From Siphonodentalium dalli (lineage: Eukaryota; Mollusca; Scaphopoda; Gadilida; Siphonodentaliidae): a stretch of 64,000 nt of DNA. Where the stretch lies: positions 45,765,797 through 45,829,796 of the forward strand of contig CP136061.1 in NCBI GenBank assembly GCA_032622095.1, in the 5' to 3' direction. Positions 46,350 through 58,554 of the stretch are shown here, one piece after another. The translations under genes were made by a program, and so were the position numbers. Each line of letters begins with the position of its first letter. The stretch's first letter is position 1. A model generated the notes under the pieces. It made no database searches. It was given only the letters and a program-made list of their open reading frames with translations, and had not been told where the DNA came from.

Positions 46350-47110
46350 CCAGTCATATTGCCCTGCTCATGCACACAACAAACAGTTTGTGTAATTTCG
46401 TTCATTAAGTCCCACAAGAGCCAGAGAACTATTGCTTTGGTTCTCCAGTTATTTTATATCAACACACATATTTAAAGACATATTATGCACTTTTTCGGGT
46501 GCGTGAAACTGACAAATTAGTACTCAGGCGCTATGTCAACTGGAGGAATGTAGCATTCTACTAAGATCGCCCAAACTCTCAAAGAAATCGACCGTACAAC
46601 CCCATAGAAAACACCGTCTTAACCATGCTCAATTGTAAATATTTACATCTCGATTCGGGACGCAACAATCGGCGATAAACTAACGCAAATCATTTCGCCA
46701 TCGATACTCATTGCATTTAATAAATATATAAGATTGTCGGTGTGTGTTGTCAATTTGAGTTAATATTAATAAAATTAACTACTTTGAGAAAGATTATTCT
46801 CGATTTCTATTTGATCACCCAACCGGAGTGTTTCACATCACTTTAAACGCACGTGGCCAACAACACACATCAGTCAAATCAAACACAAAACGTCTAATTG
46901 GCTGCCGTTTTTTGGAGTAGCAAAATCGTGAACAAGACCTATACCAATGTAATTCCTCGTCATGCATGACAAATACGTTTTTAGTGAGGGAATTGCTCTC
47001 AAAGCACATATGACATTTTAGTTTAGGGCGATCGAATTCGCCATGTTTGCTTGAAAACGCCGCGCTAGATATAGAAAAACACATACTGGTACCCAGCTGG
47101 TGACAGAGTC
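46350..47110. repeat. Dispersed repeat, homologous to 61450-61875
   Basis: Together with 45130-45149 this is a copy of a repeat family aligned to 61450-61875 (shared: ACTAAGCGAACAGAG, CTGCTC...GCACAC, GGTTCTCC, GGGAATTG, GGGCGATCG, GAAAAC.CCGCGCTA.ATATAGAAA). In this copy it is interrupted by the hAT element and by the TTAA MITE 46476-46842. No coding frame is shared with the other copy. Confidence 0.8.
46476..46842. mobile_element. TTAA-flanked MITE, copy 2 (367 bp)
   Basis: Full-length relative of 10602-10972 in the same orientation, flanked by TTAA at 46472-46475 and 46843-46846. It ends CGGAGTGTTTCACATCACT. The homologous repeat at 61600 lacks this insertion, which fixes the borders independently. 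Confidence 0.85.
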
Positions 47111-47138
47111 AGAAAGGAAGTATGACTTGTAGAGAGTG

Positions 47139-47689
47139 TCACCACCCTTCGTCCTTGCATTCGCGGTTTAGAATGTGTTGTAATATAATGTCTAACTTAA
47201 CTAAATTTGCACCCAATGTAACGTGCACACCGTCACAGCTAACCACCATGTCCATGATGTTATACATATCCAACCACGCCCACGATGTTTTCTTCAAATA
47301 TGAACTGATTCCATAATTAAAGTTCTGAACACGTTCCGGATTATTGAACTTCAGGTACTGCTGACCATTTCTATGTCCGACTTTGTGGGCTCCCAACCAC
47401 AGCACACGCGGCCATATGTCCTCGTTCAAAGCCTTTTCAATCACGTGTTCAATAACACTGGCGCTGTCGAAATGAGGGTGAATGCCATACATAATCGTAA
47501 CATACACTCCAGGCTGATTTGAAGCCTGGCGTAGCACACTTTCAACAGATCGATCTGTGTTGTAGTTATATAACTTATGGTAGGCCATGTTTACAGTTCC
47601 GCCACAAAGGTGTGTGCTGTTTTGTTTCATTGACATATCGGTCTCACGTGCCTTTATGTTATAAGCTCGCAGGTCTCCGCAAGTTTTAC
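47139..47689 (-). CDS. PC-esterase (NXPE-like) gene, last exon
   Basis: C-terminal part of a PC-esterase/SGNH-type acyl-esterase domain, as in NXPE proteins, usually lumenal or secreted. The exon starts after a good 3' splice site (TTATTATTCCAG|GTAAAAC, 47690/47689) in phase 1 and ends in TGA at 47139. Readable blocks are KTCGDLRAYN, then VTIMYGIHP, VLWLGAHKVG (the conserved hydrophobic strand and N/H block) and SCDGVHVTLGANL, holding the catalytic Asp and His of the D-x-x-H motif. About 183 residues, no transmembrane segment. It joins the exon at 60173-60577 exactly in phase across 12.5 kb. Function as a deacetylase or acyltransferase on glycans is family knowledge; the substrate is unknown. 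The intact frame argues for a live gene. Confidence 0.85.
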
Positions 47690-47797
47690 CTGGAATAATA
47701 ACACATTCAAGATTCAAATGTTATTAAGGATTCAGTCCACATTATGGTCCTTTTCTAAACATAATAACATACAAAACAAAGGCATCAAACAAAGTGG

Positions 47798-47993
47798 ACA
47801 TAAGACTCATACTGACTAATAGAGTTATACTTCCTAATATAATTTAACATAAGACTCATACTGACTAATAGAGTTATACTTCCTAATATAATTTAACATA
47901 AGACTCATACTGACTAATAGAGTTATACTTCCTAATATAATTTAACATAAGACTCATACTGACTAATAGAGTTATTCTTCCTAATATAATTAT
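47798..47993. repeat. 49-bp tandem repeat, 4 copies
   Basis: Units ACATAAGACTCATACTGACTAATAG... begin at 47798, 47847, 47896 and 47945 and are virtually identical; the last has one substitution (TTATTC for TTATAC). Confidence 0.97.
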
Positions 47994-48058
47994 TTCTTTT
48001 TTACCCTTTTTACCCTCCACGTTTCAAACATTGGAATATGTAAGTCGTATCTATATAT

Positions 48059-48391
48059 GCAGACGTCCTGATAAGAATGAGCTTATTAATCAACTGGCAC
48101 TTATGGACCTACTCCCCCACTCAACCACCAGTTCTCTATTATTGATATACTGTATATACAGCCTTCCAGAGTAACTGACTAACACTCGACTGACATATAT
48201 ATGATGAAATGCAGACGTCCTGATAAGAATGAGCTTATTAATCAACTGGCACTTATGGACCTACTCCCCCACTCAACCACCAGTTCTCTATTATTGATAT
48301 ACTGTATATACAGCCTTCCAGAGTAACTGACTAACACTCGACTGACATATATATGATGAAATGCAGACGTCCTGATAAGAATGAGCTTATT
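48059..48391. repeat. 152-bp tandem repeat, 2.2 copies
   Basis: GCAGACGTCCTGATAAGAATG starts at 48059, 48211 and 48363. The two full units look identical, indicating very recent duplication. Confidence 0.97.
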
Positions 48392-48954
48392 TGCACAACA
48401 CCCTGCTCCGACATTAGTTAAAAAGAACAAACAATCACACAAACTCCACCAAATGTTATAGCTACCAAATCAACCATACACAATATAGCAATAAGGCACT
48501 ATAAAAAAAACAAAATCATGCATGTAAATATGTTCAGCTGTCATCTTGTAAACATTTTGTATGCTTAATTGTTTGTATAGGGATAGGGGCTTCATAAGTT
48601 GAAAAACTTGTGCCCCCATCCTTTTTGTATTACTATATGCAAATAAAATAGGTTCAAGTCAATGTTCTTATCAACTGGTTAAGTTTCCCTGTACATGTTG
48701 CGGATACAAGCTATGCATGAGTCATTAGAACGCATGATAAATTGCATCTTGGCAAAGTTACTATCCTGTAGGAAGTTACGGATCACTATAAATTGTTGAT
48801 TTAAACATGTCAGATCGCACAAGAGGGAAAATAGTAAAAAAGGAGGGTATATAATCATAATCTTCGCTAAGCGAAGAGCGCCATAGAAAACTTTATTATA
48901 CAGAGTTATTACGCCACATGTGGTGTATCTAGTTTCTGTGATTTTGATATTGTG
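48392..48954. other. Intronic sequence, nothing recognised
   Basis: No repeat or gene seen; a short open frame crossing from the 152-bp repeat is a by-product. Confidence 0.4.
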
Positions 48955-49480
48955 TGGTAGACAGGGCGAATGTATTCTTGGAGATTTTTTGTACCTTACT
49001 CAATCGTACCAATAGAATCACGTATATATGCTGAAATTGTAAAGTTAACGGCACCGGTGTATAATACGTTTTTGAAAATATGATAAATCGTATCCATAGG
49101 GTCAGGACAGGCTGAAATTGTAAACATAAAGTCACCGGTGTAATAATATGTTGTTGAAAATATAAATACTCTGATAGCCTGAAAATAATATATCACCTAT
49201 TGGGAGCCCCTGGTGTATTTTTTTATATTTTTATTTGTACCTTACTCAATCGTACCGATAGAATCACGTAGATGCTTAAATTGTAAAGTTAACGCCACCG
49301 GTGTACAATATGTTTTTGAAAATGTGATAAATCGTATCGATAGAGTCAGGACAGGCTGAAATTGTAAACTTAAAGTCACTTCTTGTTGAAAATATAAATA
49401 ATCTGATAGACTGAAAATAATGTGTAACCCATTGGGAACCCCTAGTTTAGTGAAGTGCATTGTTGTAGTTTAATTGTGTT
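48955..49480. repeat. Dispersed repeat family, copies 2 and 3 in tandem
   Basis: Two adjacent copies (about 48960-49235 and 49236-49455) of the dimeric repeat at 15425-15705, sharing ACTCAATCGTACC, AAGTTAACG.CACCGGTG and CATTGGGA.CCCCT. The second copy lacks about 25 bp in its second half. Confidence 0.85.
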
Positions 49481-49689
49481 TCTCCTCCATTTTTATTTTC
49501 TGGAATTATCACCAAGATTTCTCCACTCGATTCTCTTAAAATCTACCCTGATCGGTCAATTTCTTTTCATAATTCTATCTAAATACATCTTAGCTACTAT
49601 TCGGATCTGCTGTCCTGGTCTAAAAATGGATAGTTTGACCAAAACGAATATTGACAAAACTTTGTTTACAAATTGAGCGCACTCGATGA

Positions 49690-50075
49690 CCCGTCCTCCG
49701 ACTCCACGCTGCAAATTTATTATCGAAAACAAATTTAATTTCTTCCATCTAAAACATAATTACGCGCTGAACTCTGTCATTTTAAGAATATAGTACTTTA
49801 GTAGTATTACACACATATACACCAAGTTTCAGCTCAAAATTTTGAAAAATTTATAGAGATAAATCGATTTTAATGGGAAATCCTTTGTTAAATTTTATCA
49901 TCGAAAAAAAAATCAGTTCTTCGATCGAAAAAATAATTACGTGCTGTACCCTGTCATTTTAGGAATATATAAGTATCCCAAACACAGACACCAAGTCTGA
50001 GCTAAAATTTTTGAAAAATAAGAGATTTATCGACATAAATGGATTTGTATATGGCAGATGCCATGTTAAATAAAT
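49690..50075. repeat. ~180-bp duplicated block
   Basis: TTATTATCGAAAACAAATTT / TTATCATCGAAAAAAAAATC, followed by TAATTACG(C/T)GCTG and CTGTCATTTTA, then CACCAAGT(T/C)T.AGCT, appears at 49718-49860 and 49897-50035 as a diverged tandem pair. Non-coding. Confidence 0.75.
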
Positions 50076-50149
50076 TTTATGGCCCTGCAAATGTTTTCTG
50101 AGCTGTTCGATATTGGGCACTAGAGTCCATATTTGACCGGTTCACCCTG

Positions 50150-50770
50150 ATAATTGTGTGACAGTACAGTCGTGTTACTTTATACGTCAACATTGGTCAT
50201 TATCACTCGACAAATTTATTTCGGTCTATCGTATCAACCCCTATTTCCCCCGCGTAGCCTGACTAAGTGTCAACATTGGTCTTTATCGCTCCACTAGTTT
50301 GTATCGTTTCATCGGTATGAATTCCATATCCAATTATCCACATAACCAACCCAACCTCTAATCCCGGTCCAATTTATTTATTTCTTTCATCGGTATATAG
50401 TCATGTTACGTAATATTTTATTTCGTGATACTTGTACTTATATGTCTATGGTATTACTATAGTATACTGTATACGTATATCAATTGCTTTTCCTTACATG
50501 GCAACATTGATCCACTAATTTATGTCAGTTCATCGGTACAAACCCCTTTTCTCCGAGTCCATATAACCAACCCAACATCTTATAGAACTCCATAAATGAC
50601 TATTCTGGCACTATATAGAGATGACTAAGATTCTGACACCCCCCTATTTTATAGCCTTGTTGCAACAGTAGAGTTGATATGCATAATATGTCAACATTGG
50701 TCGTTATCGCTCTACAAATTTATATCGGTTCAACCCTTAGTTCCCTGTATCGCCCACCCCTCCCTCAATT
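50150..50770. repeat. Diverged repeats around GTCAACATTGGTC
   Basis: GTCAACATTGGTCNTTATC, then CAAATTTAT(T/A)TCGGT and CAACCC..T occur at about 50188, 50268 and 50688, with a weaker fourth near 50500 (GGCAACATTGATCCACTAATTTATGTC). CATCGGTAT words and CCAACCCAAC follow several copies. An old tandem series of roughly 80-250 bp units. Confidence 0.65.
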
Positions 50771-51040
50771 TATTTTTTTATTTGTATTATAGTCTCGTCA
50801 CATACACATTTTATCTTTTGTAACTTTTGTTTCAACGCGTCGAGTTCGCTGCAGACAATACAAAACTGACAACATTTTGAAATGTAAGCAGGCTTCAAAC
50901 TCATCTTATCCAAGAAAAACTCTGGTTACATAAGAAATTTGTGTATAAGGTGTACGCGCATTTGTTGCGTTAAAAACCAAAGGTCCCAAGTCAAGGTCCA
51001 AATCCCCAACACACTGATGTGAGGTTTAACTGCATCTACA

Positions 51041-51173
51041 TACTGTAATGTCCAAAGTAATTGATCACTTAATCACAGCAAATTTGTGTGTATATTTTCA
51101 TGATTCTAAATCCTGAAAAATTACCCATAATTATGCTGTGGTTAAAGGGTCAATTACTTTGGGCATTACTGTA
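51041..51173. mobile_element. 133-bp foldback MITE, intact copy
   Basis: Left end TACTGTAATGTCCAAAGTAATTGA is mirrored by TCAATTACTTTGGGCATTACTGTA at the right. The middle repeats AAATCCTGAAAAATTACC. A TA at each end suggests a Tc1/mariner-type insertion, which is inference. The surrounding GATGTGAGGTTTAA...ATC words recur next to each copy, so MITE and flank have been tandemly duplicated together (51020-51215, 51190-, and again at 58739-58775). Confidence 0.75.
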
Positions 51174-53010
51174 ACCAATATAAGGATTTGAGGTTTAATG
51201 ATAACTCAATCATCATACAGTAATGTTTAAAACAATTGACCACTTGACCACAGCAAAATTATTGGTGAATTTTCAGGATTTCAAATCCTGAAAAATTACC
51301 AATAATTCTGATGTGGTTATAGTTAGGGAGCCCGCATATGTTCTATTTACACTTTTGCGTACAAAAGGTTTGACCCCCTTCTGAAAAACCGATTTCTTAA
51401 GTTGCGCATTCCTGGGGTTTAGGGGCCGCTGAACCCCAAAAAGTGCCAAAAATCACTTCTATTTACACTTCCGCGTACATCGATGAATTTTGGTTTGATG
51501 TTACTCCTAAGTGTACTGATTAAGAAAACACAACTTAAGAAAGGGATTTTCCTGGGGTTTTCAGATAAGAAAGGGGGTCCCTTGCTGAACCCCAAAACGT
51601 GATTTTTTACTTTTGTTTATACTTTCGCGTTCATCCATAATTTTTGGTCTCAAAGTACTTTGATATATACTAATTATAAAAACACAACTTAAGAAGCAAC
51701 TTTTCCTGGGGTTTTAAGATAAGAAGGGGGTCATCGGGTCACCCCTCAAAACGTAAAAAATCACTTTTATTTACATGATTGCATTCGTCCAACGTGTGTG
51801 TATGTGCGTACACCCCTGGAACGTTGCACTATTACAACCAATACATCCCTAAATCGATACGATCAACTTAAGAAATATATATCATGTCGTTTTCTGATAA
51901 GAACGAGACTTGTCCCCCCCCCCACAACCCGATCCATTTTCTAGAACTATAAGTGAGCCAGTTTTATAAAAATTATAGCGGGAAAATCTAGTAAAATGTA
52001 TACAAATGTATATATTTTCGTGAAGCTAAGACATAATGACACTTTTTTGGGCCAAAATTGAAACTCACCATCCAAGATGGCCACCAAAATGGCCGCCGGA
52101 AGTTGAAAATGACATTTTTTCACAAATATCTTCTAGATCAATTCATGCTGACAAAATTAAAAAAAAAAATCACAATTGGGATTCTAGTCATATTTCAACA
52201 AGAAATGAACAGAACATTGTAATGTAAGTGAGGCATATCATTACCTATGAATATTCCAAATCTCTGGAACCACAAATCTTACCTTGGCTCAAAATGGCTG
52301 CGAAAATGGCCGCCAAAATATGGAAAATGGTAAATATTGCCCCAGGGTGTCCTGCAATCGCTTACAAGTTGTGGTTGGTGTACACAATTGACTAATCTGT
52401 TTTTTATACATTGCATACTAACATGTCTGATGCACCATGGATCATTTTTACTATTGTCACCACTGACATCACCAGAAATATTGGATTTTTCTCTCACAAA
52501 CTTGACATAAATATCGGCAAAAATTCACTTTTCAGGGTTCGATCATTTGTTCAAGTAAAATGTAACTATCTTTGGATTGAACGGTGTTTATTGTTTTGGT
52601 CTATCTTAAATGTATCACACTACGGTGTTTATAGACTAAATTGCTCAAGATGGCTTCCAAAAATGGCAACCAAATTTGTAAAAAGTGAAAAGTTAACATA
52701 TCCCGAACATTATTATCTGCATTATCCGAAAAAAGGTGGCAAATTGTGACTCAATTGGTTATTGTACGGGTTAGTTACAATGTTATTAACTGACAACTAC
52801 TTTTTATTATGTTTGTCCCAGTTCCGTATGGGGCATGACAAATTCATTTTAAAGTTGCAGTATGGAATTTTGCGGAAAACCTCTTTTGTGCTTCTGGCCA
52901 TATTATTGAAAGGGAATGGGCAGAACTTTGAGACTGAACTGAGATGAGCCATGATATGTGGGTATTCTGGCCCATTATGATAAAAATTTATCAACTGGAT
53001 ACAGGGTGGA

Positions 53011-55439
53011 AGTAAAGATGGCAGCCAGGGAGTTACTCAATGACCATAGATGATGATAATAGGTATACACGGAGTTATTGTATGGTCATGAATGATGTGT
53101 GGGTATAAAGGGAGTTCCCAGTTTGTAACGGTGGGACGTATATTTATATATGTTGTGGATGTGTTATCATTGGTGGTGTATGGGGAGTAGATTTATTATC
53201 ATGGATGGCGTGTATGAGTATGGCAAGTATGGAACCTGTGAGTGGTCGTATGTGCGGATATTGGTATATCTGGAAGGGATCACCATTGGTGGTGTGCATA
53301 TGTATACCTGGATTGACTCTATGGTCATGTGTACGGCGAATAGGTATACATGTAGTGGCTGTATGGTCCATGGTGAGGTGAATATGTATACAATGAGTGA
53401 CTGTATGATCGTGAATGTAATGAATATGTATACATAGAGTGACTATATGGTCATGTGTCGGGTGTAGGTGTATACCTGGTGTTCATGCATGGTGACTCGT
53501 GGCTGTATCGTCATTTGTGGTATGTACGGGTATAACCAAGTATAGGGCTGTACGATCAGGTGTACTAGTACATGTACGTGTATAAAGTGGGTGACTGTGT
53601 TGTCATTTGTGTGGTGTTTATGTACATATGGAGTGACAGGGGTAATGGGTCGGTTGTACATGTGTACCTTGGGCGGCTATCGCTTTCCACAATAACTCAA
53701 GGATATGTTAATCAATAGAGAGGTCATGTCATATCGTGGAAAGCGATAGCCACCCATTATCACACAGTCATTACATATATACATAAACACCACGGACATA
53801 ACAATATAGTGACCCACTGTATACATGTACACCTGACCCATGACCACGGATGACCATACAACCACGCGTCACAATGCAGGCACACCGGGTATACTCCTAA
53901 ACATGACACATAACCATATAGTCACTCCTTGTATATCCATTCATCTCACCATTGGCCATAATGTCATCCCATGTATACCTATTCTCCAAACGCATGGTCA
54001 AATATACAATCAATATAAACATCAACACCACAACAATGACCATAAAGTCACTCCGGTATACATATGCACATCACCAATGGCCATATAGCCACTCGCTTCA
54101 TACACATACCCTCACCCATGTTACCTGGTATACTCCTTCACCTGACCTATGGCCATATAGTCACCCCGTGTGTACCTATTCAAAACATTCATACACGATC
54201 ATGGTCAATCCTTGTATACATATTCACCTCAACATTGGACATGTCAATCCCTGTATCCCTATTTGTCACACCATAGCCGAATAGCCACTCAAGATATACT
54301 AATACACCCCAGCCATGACATGTCAGTATAGTCACTCCATGTATGCATATGCACCTCATCCATGGCCATATAGCCGCTCGCTATATACACATGTCCCTCG
54401 TCCATGACAATAAAGCAACACGTGTGTGTACTGGTATAACCTACAAATGACGATACCGACACGAGTCACCAAACAGGAACACGTATACTCATACGCCTGT
54501 CACCCCCTGTATAAATGTTCATTACATTTATGATCATACAGTCACTACTTGTATACCTACATGTAATCATATCACCATTAACCATACGGTCACTACCTGT
54601 ATACCTATTCGACACTCATAGTCACATAACCACTCGATATACATAATTATGCAGCCCACCCTAGACCATAAATTCACACCAGGTATACATGTAAACCTCA
54701 CGAATGGCCATTCAGCCCTTCCGGATATACAAAAAACCCACACAAACGACCACTCAAGCAATCCATACTTGCATATACACCTCACGCATGACAATTCAGC
54801 AATTCACTGTATAATCATACACGCCATCCATGATAATACAGCTAAGCAATATACACCCACCAATGATAATACATACACGAGATATATAAATATACATCAC
54901 ACCCGTTACAACAAGGACACTCCCTATGTACCCACACGCTCGATAATGTCCACCCAGCTTACTCCAGGTATTCATATTCAATCATGACCGTACAGTCATT
55001 CCATGTATACCTATACACATTACCCGTGACCATAACATCACACACCCCATCCATGATCATACAAACAGCGCATGTATATCCCACCCACGACCTTACAGTC
55101 ACTCCATACATATATAATCAACACATATATTATCATGTAGCTATATACATACACCACACCAATGACCATACAGGCACACCGGGTGCACCCGTACTGGATA
55201 TACACAATAATACACCATACAGTCACTCCATGCATACCGATTCACCTCACATCTGACCATGACCTCTCCCTGTATACCTAGATGCATCTTACCATGGACA
55301 ACCCACTCATAACCATATTGTATCACTCATTGTATACCTACTCACATCATTCATGACATACAATAACTCCCTGTATACCTATTCACCTCACATATGATCA
55401 CAGAGTAACTCCCTGGCTACGATCTTGGCATCCACACTG
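53011..55439. repeat. Inverted minisatellite loop of the palindrome
   Basis: Irregular units of about 40-50 bp. On the right (53756-55439) they read GTATACCTATTCACC...CATGACCATACAGTCACTCC; on the left (53011-53670) the complement appears (GGTATACATG, GAGTGACTGTATGGTCATG). The right side is about 1.7 kb and the left about 0.67 kb, so the array has grown asymmetrically. Many short open frames result. The central hairpin stem is GGGCGGCTATCGCTTTCCAC against GTGGAAAGCGATAGCCACCC. Confidence 0.85.
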
Positions 55440-57199
55440 TATCCTGTTGACATTTTTTTTTATCATAATGGACCAGAATAGCCAAAGATTATGGTCCATC
55501 TCAAAGTTCTGCCCATTTCCTTTCAATAGATATGGCCAAAATCACAAAAGAGGTTCTCGGCAAAATTGCATACTGCAACTTTAAAATGAATTTGTCATGC
55601 TCCATACGGAACTGGGACAACTGGGAATAGAACATGTAGTTGTCAGTTAATTAACTAACACGTATAATAACCAAGTGAGTCACAATTTGCTACCTTTTCG
55701 GATAATGCAGAGAATGTTCGGGATATATGTAAAAAAAATAACATTTTGGAAGCCATCTTGAGCAATTTGGTCTATAAACACTGTAGTGCGACACATTTAA
55801 GATAGACCAAAGCAATAAACACCATTCAAAAAATGTCCAAACCTGAAAACTTAATTTTTGCCAATATTTATGTCAAGTTTTTAGAGAAAAGTCCAATATT
55901 TTTGACGATGTCATTGGTGAAAATAGTAACAATTAACCATGATGCATCAGACATGTTAGTATTCAATGTATAGAATGCCGAATAGCCCATTGTATATTTC
56001 AATACAACTTGTAAGCGATTGCAAGACACGCTGTGTAATATTTACCATTTTCCATATTTTGGCGGCCATATTGGCAGCCATTTTGAGCCAAAGTACGAAT
56101 TTTGGTTCCAGTGATTTGGAATATTCATAGGTAATGATATGCCTCACTTACATTACAAAGTTCTGCTCATTTCTTGTTGAAATGTGAATAGAATCCCAAT
56201 TGTATTTTTTGTGAAATTTTATACCGCATTCTGTACAATCGAATTTTTGAGGGATCGGAAGGTTAGGACCCCAATAATTACATATTTAATTGCTCCAATG
56301 ATCAGTTAACATACAAAACACAAAATAAAGTTGCATTACTCAACCAGTTCCAAACAGCATGAATTGATCTAGAAGATATTTGTGAAAAAATGTCATATTT
56401 TCAACTTCCGGCGGCCATTTTGGTGGCCATCTTGGATGGTGAGTTTCAATTTTGGCCCAAAAAAGTGTCATTATGTCTTAGCTTCACGAAAATATATACA
56501 TTTGTATACATTTTACTAGATTTTCCGCTATAATTTTCATAAAACTGGCTCACTTATAGTTCTAGAAAATGGATCGGGTTGGGGGGGGGGGGGGGGGGTA
56601 ACAAGTCTCGTTCTTATCAAAAAACGACATGAATATATATTTCTTAAGTTGATCGTATCGATTTAGGGATGTATTGGTTGTAATAGTGCAACGTTCCAGG
56701 GGTGTACGCACATACACACGCGTTGGACGAATGCAATCATGTAAATAAAATTGAATTTTTACGTTTTGGGGGGTGACCCGATGACCCCCTTCTTATCTTA
56801 AAACCCCAGGAAAAGTTGCTTCTTAAGTTGTGTTTTTATAATTAGTATATATCAAAGTACTTTGAGACGAAAAATTATGGATGTACGCGAAAGTATAAAA
56901 AAAAGTGAAAAATCACGTTTTGGGGTTCAGCATGGGACCCCCTTTCTTATCTGAAAACCCCAGGAAAATCCCTTCTTAAGTTGTGTTTTCTTTATCGGTA
57001 CACTTAGGAGTATCATCAAACCAAAATTCATCGATGTACGCGGAAGTGTAAATAGAAGTGATTTTTGGCACTTTTTGGGGTTCAGCGGCCCCTAAACCCC
57101 AGGAATGCGCAACTTAAGAAATCGGGTTTTCAGAAGGTTCCATTATTGGTACCAACTTTAGGGGGTCAAACCTTTTGTACGCAAAAGTGTAAATGGAAC

Positions 57200-57204
57200 A
57201 TATG
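57200..57204. other. BEL/Pao 5-bp target site duplication, left
   Basis: ATATG, repeated at 58687-58691. The uninterrupted left arm of the palindrome has the matching single site, GCATATG, near 51334-51340. Confidence 0.9.
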
Positions 57205-57336
57205 TGTTGTGACTATACACACTATATTATCATTACTCATACGTTCTTACAAGGTCACTATTATGTAAGACCACTTTTCTCTCTTTCGTTACAATAAACC
57301 TCGTGTTCTGTTCAATCGCACATTCTATCCCCAATA
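57205..57336 (+). repeat. BEL/Pao 5' LTR (132 bp)
   Basis: Begins TGTTGTGACTATACAC and ends ATTCTATCCCCAATA. It is identical to 58555-58686 as far as can be read by eye. It contains AATAAA (CAATAAACC) near 57291, a likely poly-A signal. The bases just after it (TTTGGTCCCTCGAATCG) begin with a TGG that could serve as a tRNA primer-binding site. Confidence 0.93.
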
Positions 57337-57361
57337 TTTGGTCCCTCGAATCGTTTTAGAG

Positions 57362-57493
57362 ATGGACAAGCAGCTACGTATACGGCGAGCCCATCGAGGG
57401 CAAACTTCGAAAATGCTAAAACAGATCGACGAAGCCATATCGCAAACCAATTCGGTCGAAACGACGTTGATATTGGCCAATCTGAAAACATAA
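57362..57493 (+). pseudogene. Truncated BEL gag N-terminus (43 codons)
   Basis: ATG at 57362 opens a frame with QLRIRRAHRG and a leucine-rich helix (KMLKQIDEAI), as BEL/Pao gag proteins begin. It stops at TAA (57491-57493) soon after the internal deletion joint, which appears to lie around 57440-57480, where the reading passes into the pol frame. Confidence 0.7.
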
Positions 57494-57495
57494 AC

Positions 57496-58536
57496 TGTGA
57501 TAATTCATTCATACCTGTACAAGCACTAGTGGTTCCAACTATAACACAACCCGTTCTAGTTGAAAAGAGATCCAGATGTAACATGCCTGAACTGACGAAT
57601 CTTCCATTGGCTCACCCTATTGACTACCCGTATGATTCATTCGAAGTATCCATACTAATCGGAAGCGACTTTTACTACAATTTCGTTGAAGATCATTTCA
57701 TCAAAACCGAAGATGGCCCAATAGCTGTAAAGTCAAAAGTTGGATACCTACTATGCGGACCATCGAAAATGCTAAATTCCATCAGTGAAGAGAATACGAC
57801 AATGATGCTTGTACTAGCCAAACCACACGGATGCGATTTAAAGCGATTTTGGGATTTAGATACACTTGGCGTCGGCCCTGGTGACACCGACACAAATTTC
57901 GCGGAGGAGTACCCCGAGCACTCACTCACATACAAAGATTGTCGCTACTTCGCTAAACCGCCCTGGTTAACCCACCATGACGAGTTACCATCGAACATTG
58001 GAATCGGTTACAACAGAACGCGATCTATGGTCCGACGACTATCGAAGAAACCTGAATCATTCAACACATATAACGCGCTTGTCACTACAGTGCCAGATCT
58101 GAAACTTCAGTTCTGGACTGACAGTACTGCCGCGCTAGGATGGACCGGAACCAACAAGAAACTGACCAATCGTGTTCAAGAAATACAGTCCTCTACAAAT
58201 GTTGACAATTGGAAATACTGTCCGTCTGAGTTAAGCCCAGCAGATTTACTGACAAGAGGAATCTCGACACAGCAGCTCAAAACGTGCACCATGTGGATAA
58301 ATGGACCTGAATGGTTGATGTCCGACTCGTTAGTTGAAACTATAACCGTAACAACAACAACTCAAGACTTTGAAGCAACAGCCGTATACTCTAACATTAC
58401 GGCCATCTTGGATAATTCCGCTCATCCCCATGACACAAGTATCATTCCTGGTGAAATTAATGACAGTCGACCGAGGAGAGCTGCAGCCGAGCGAGCATCT
58501 GAAAGAATTCGCGGCATAGTTCAATTCCAAGCCTAA
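57496..58536 (+). pseudogene. Deleted BEL/Pao pol: protease tail fused to RNase H region
   Basis: An uninterrupted frame of more than 335 codons with no ATG near its start. Blocks in order: SILIGSDFYY and GPIAVKSKVGYLLCGP (end of the aspartic-protease/DUF1758 region), LKRFWDLDTLG (the linker leading to the RT), CRYFAKPPW, then after a jump LQFWTDSTAALGW (RNase H-like catalytic DS), NRVQEIQ, WKYCPSELSPADLLTRG and GPEWL, ending with an RPRRAA tail. The protease D-S/T-G and the reverse-transcriptase catalytic core are missing, lost near the NALVTTVPDLK segment (about 58070-58110), as are integrase domains. The fused frame stays open, so a chimeric protein could be made, although no enzyme activity should be assumed. 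Confidence 0.88.
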
Positions 58537-58554
58537 TCATGCTGGCCGGGAGGA

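Noticed and set aside
52036-52947. ORFs in the palindrome arms (for example 52411-52749)
   Set aside because: Not preserved in the right arm or in the 34.6-35.8 kb copy, so not under coding constraint.
53150-55326. Many overlapping ORFs rich in His, Thr and Tyr
   Set aside because: They are readings of the inverted minisatellite loop; none is conserved between the two halves.
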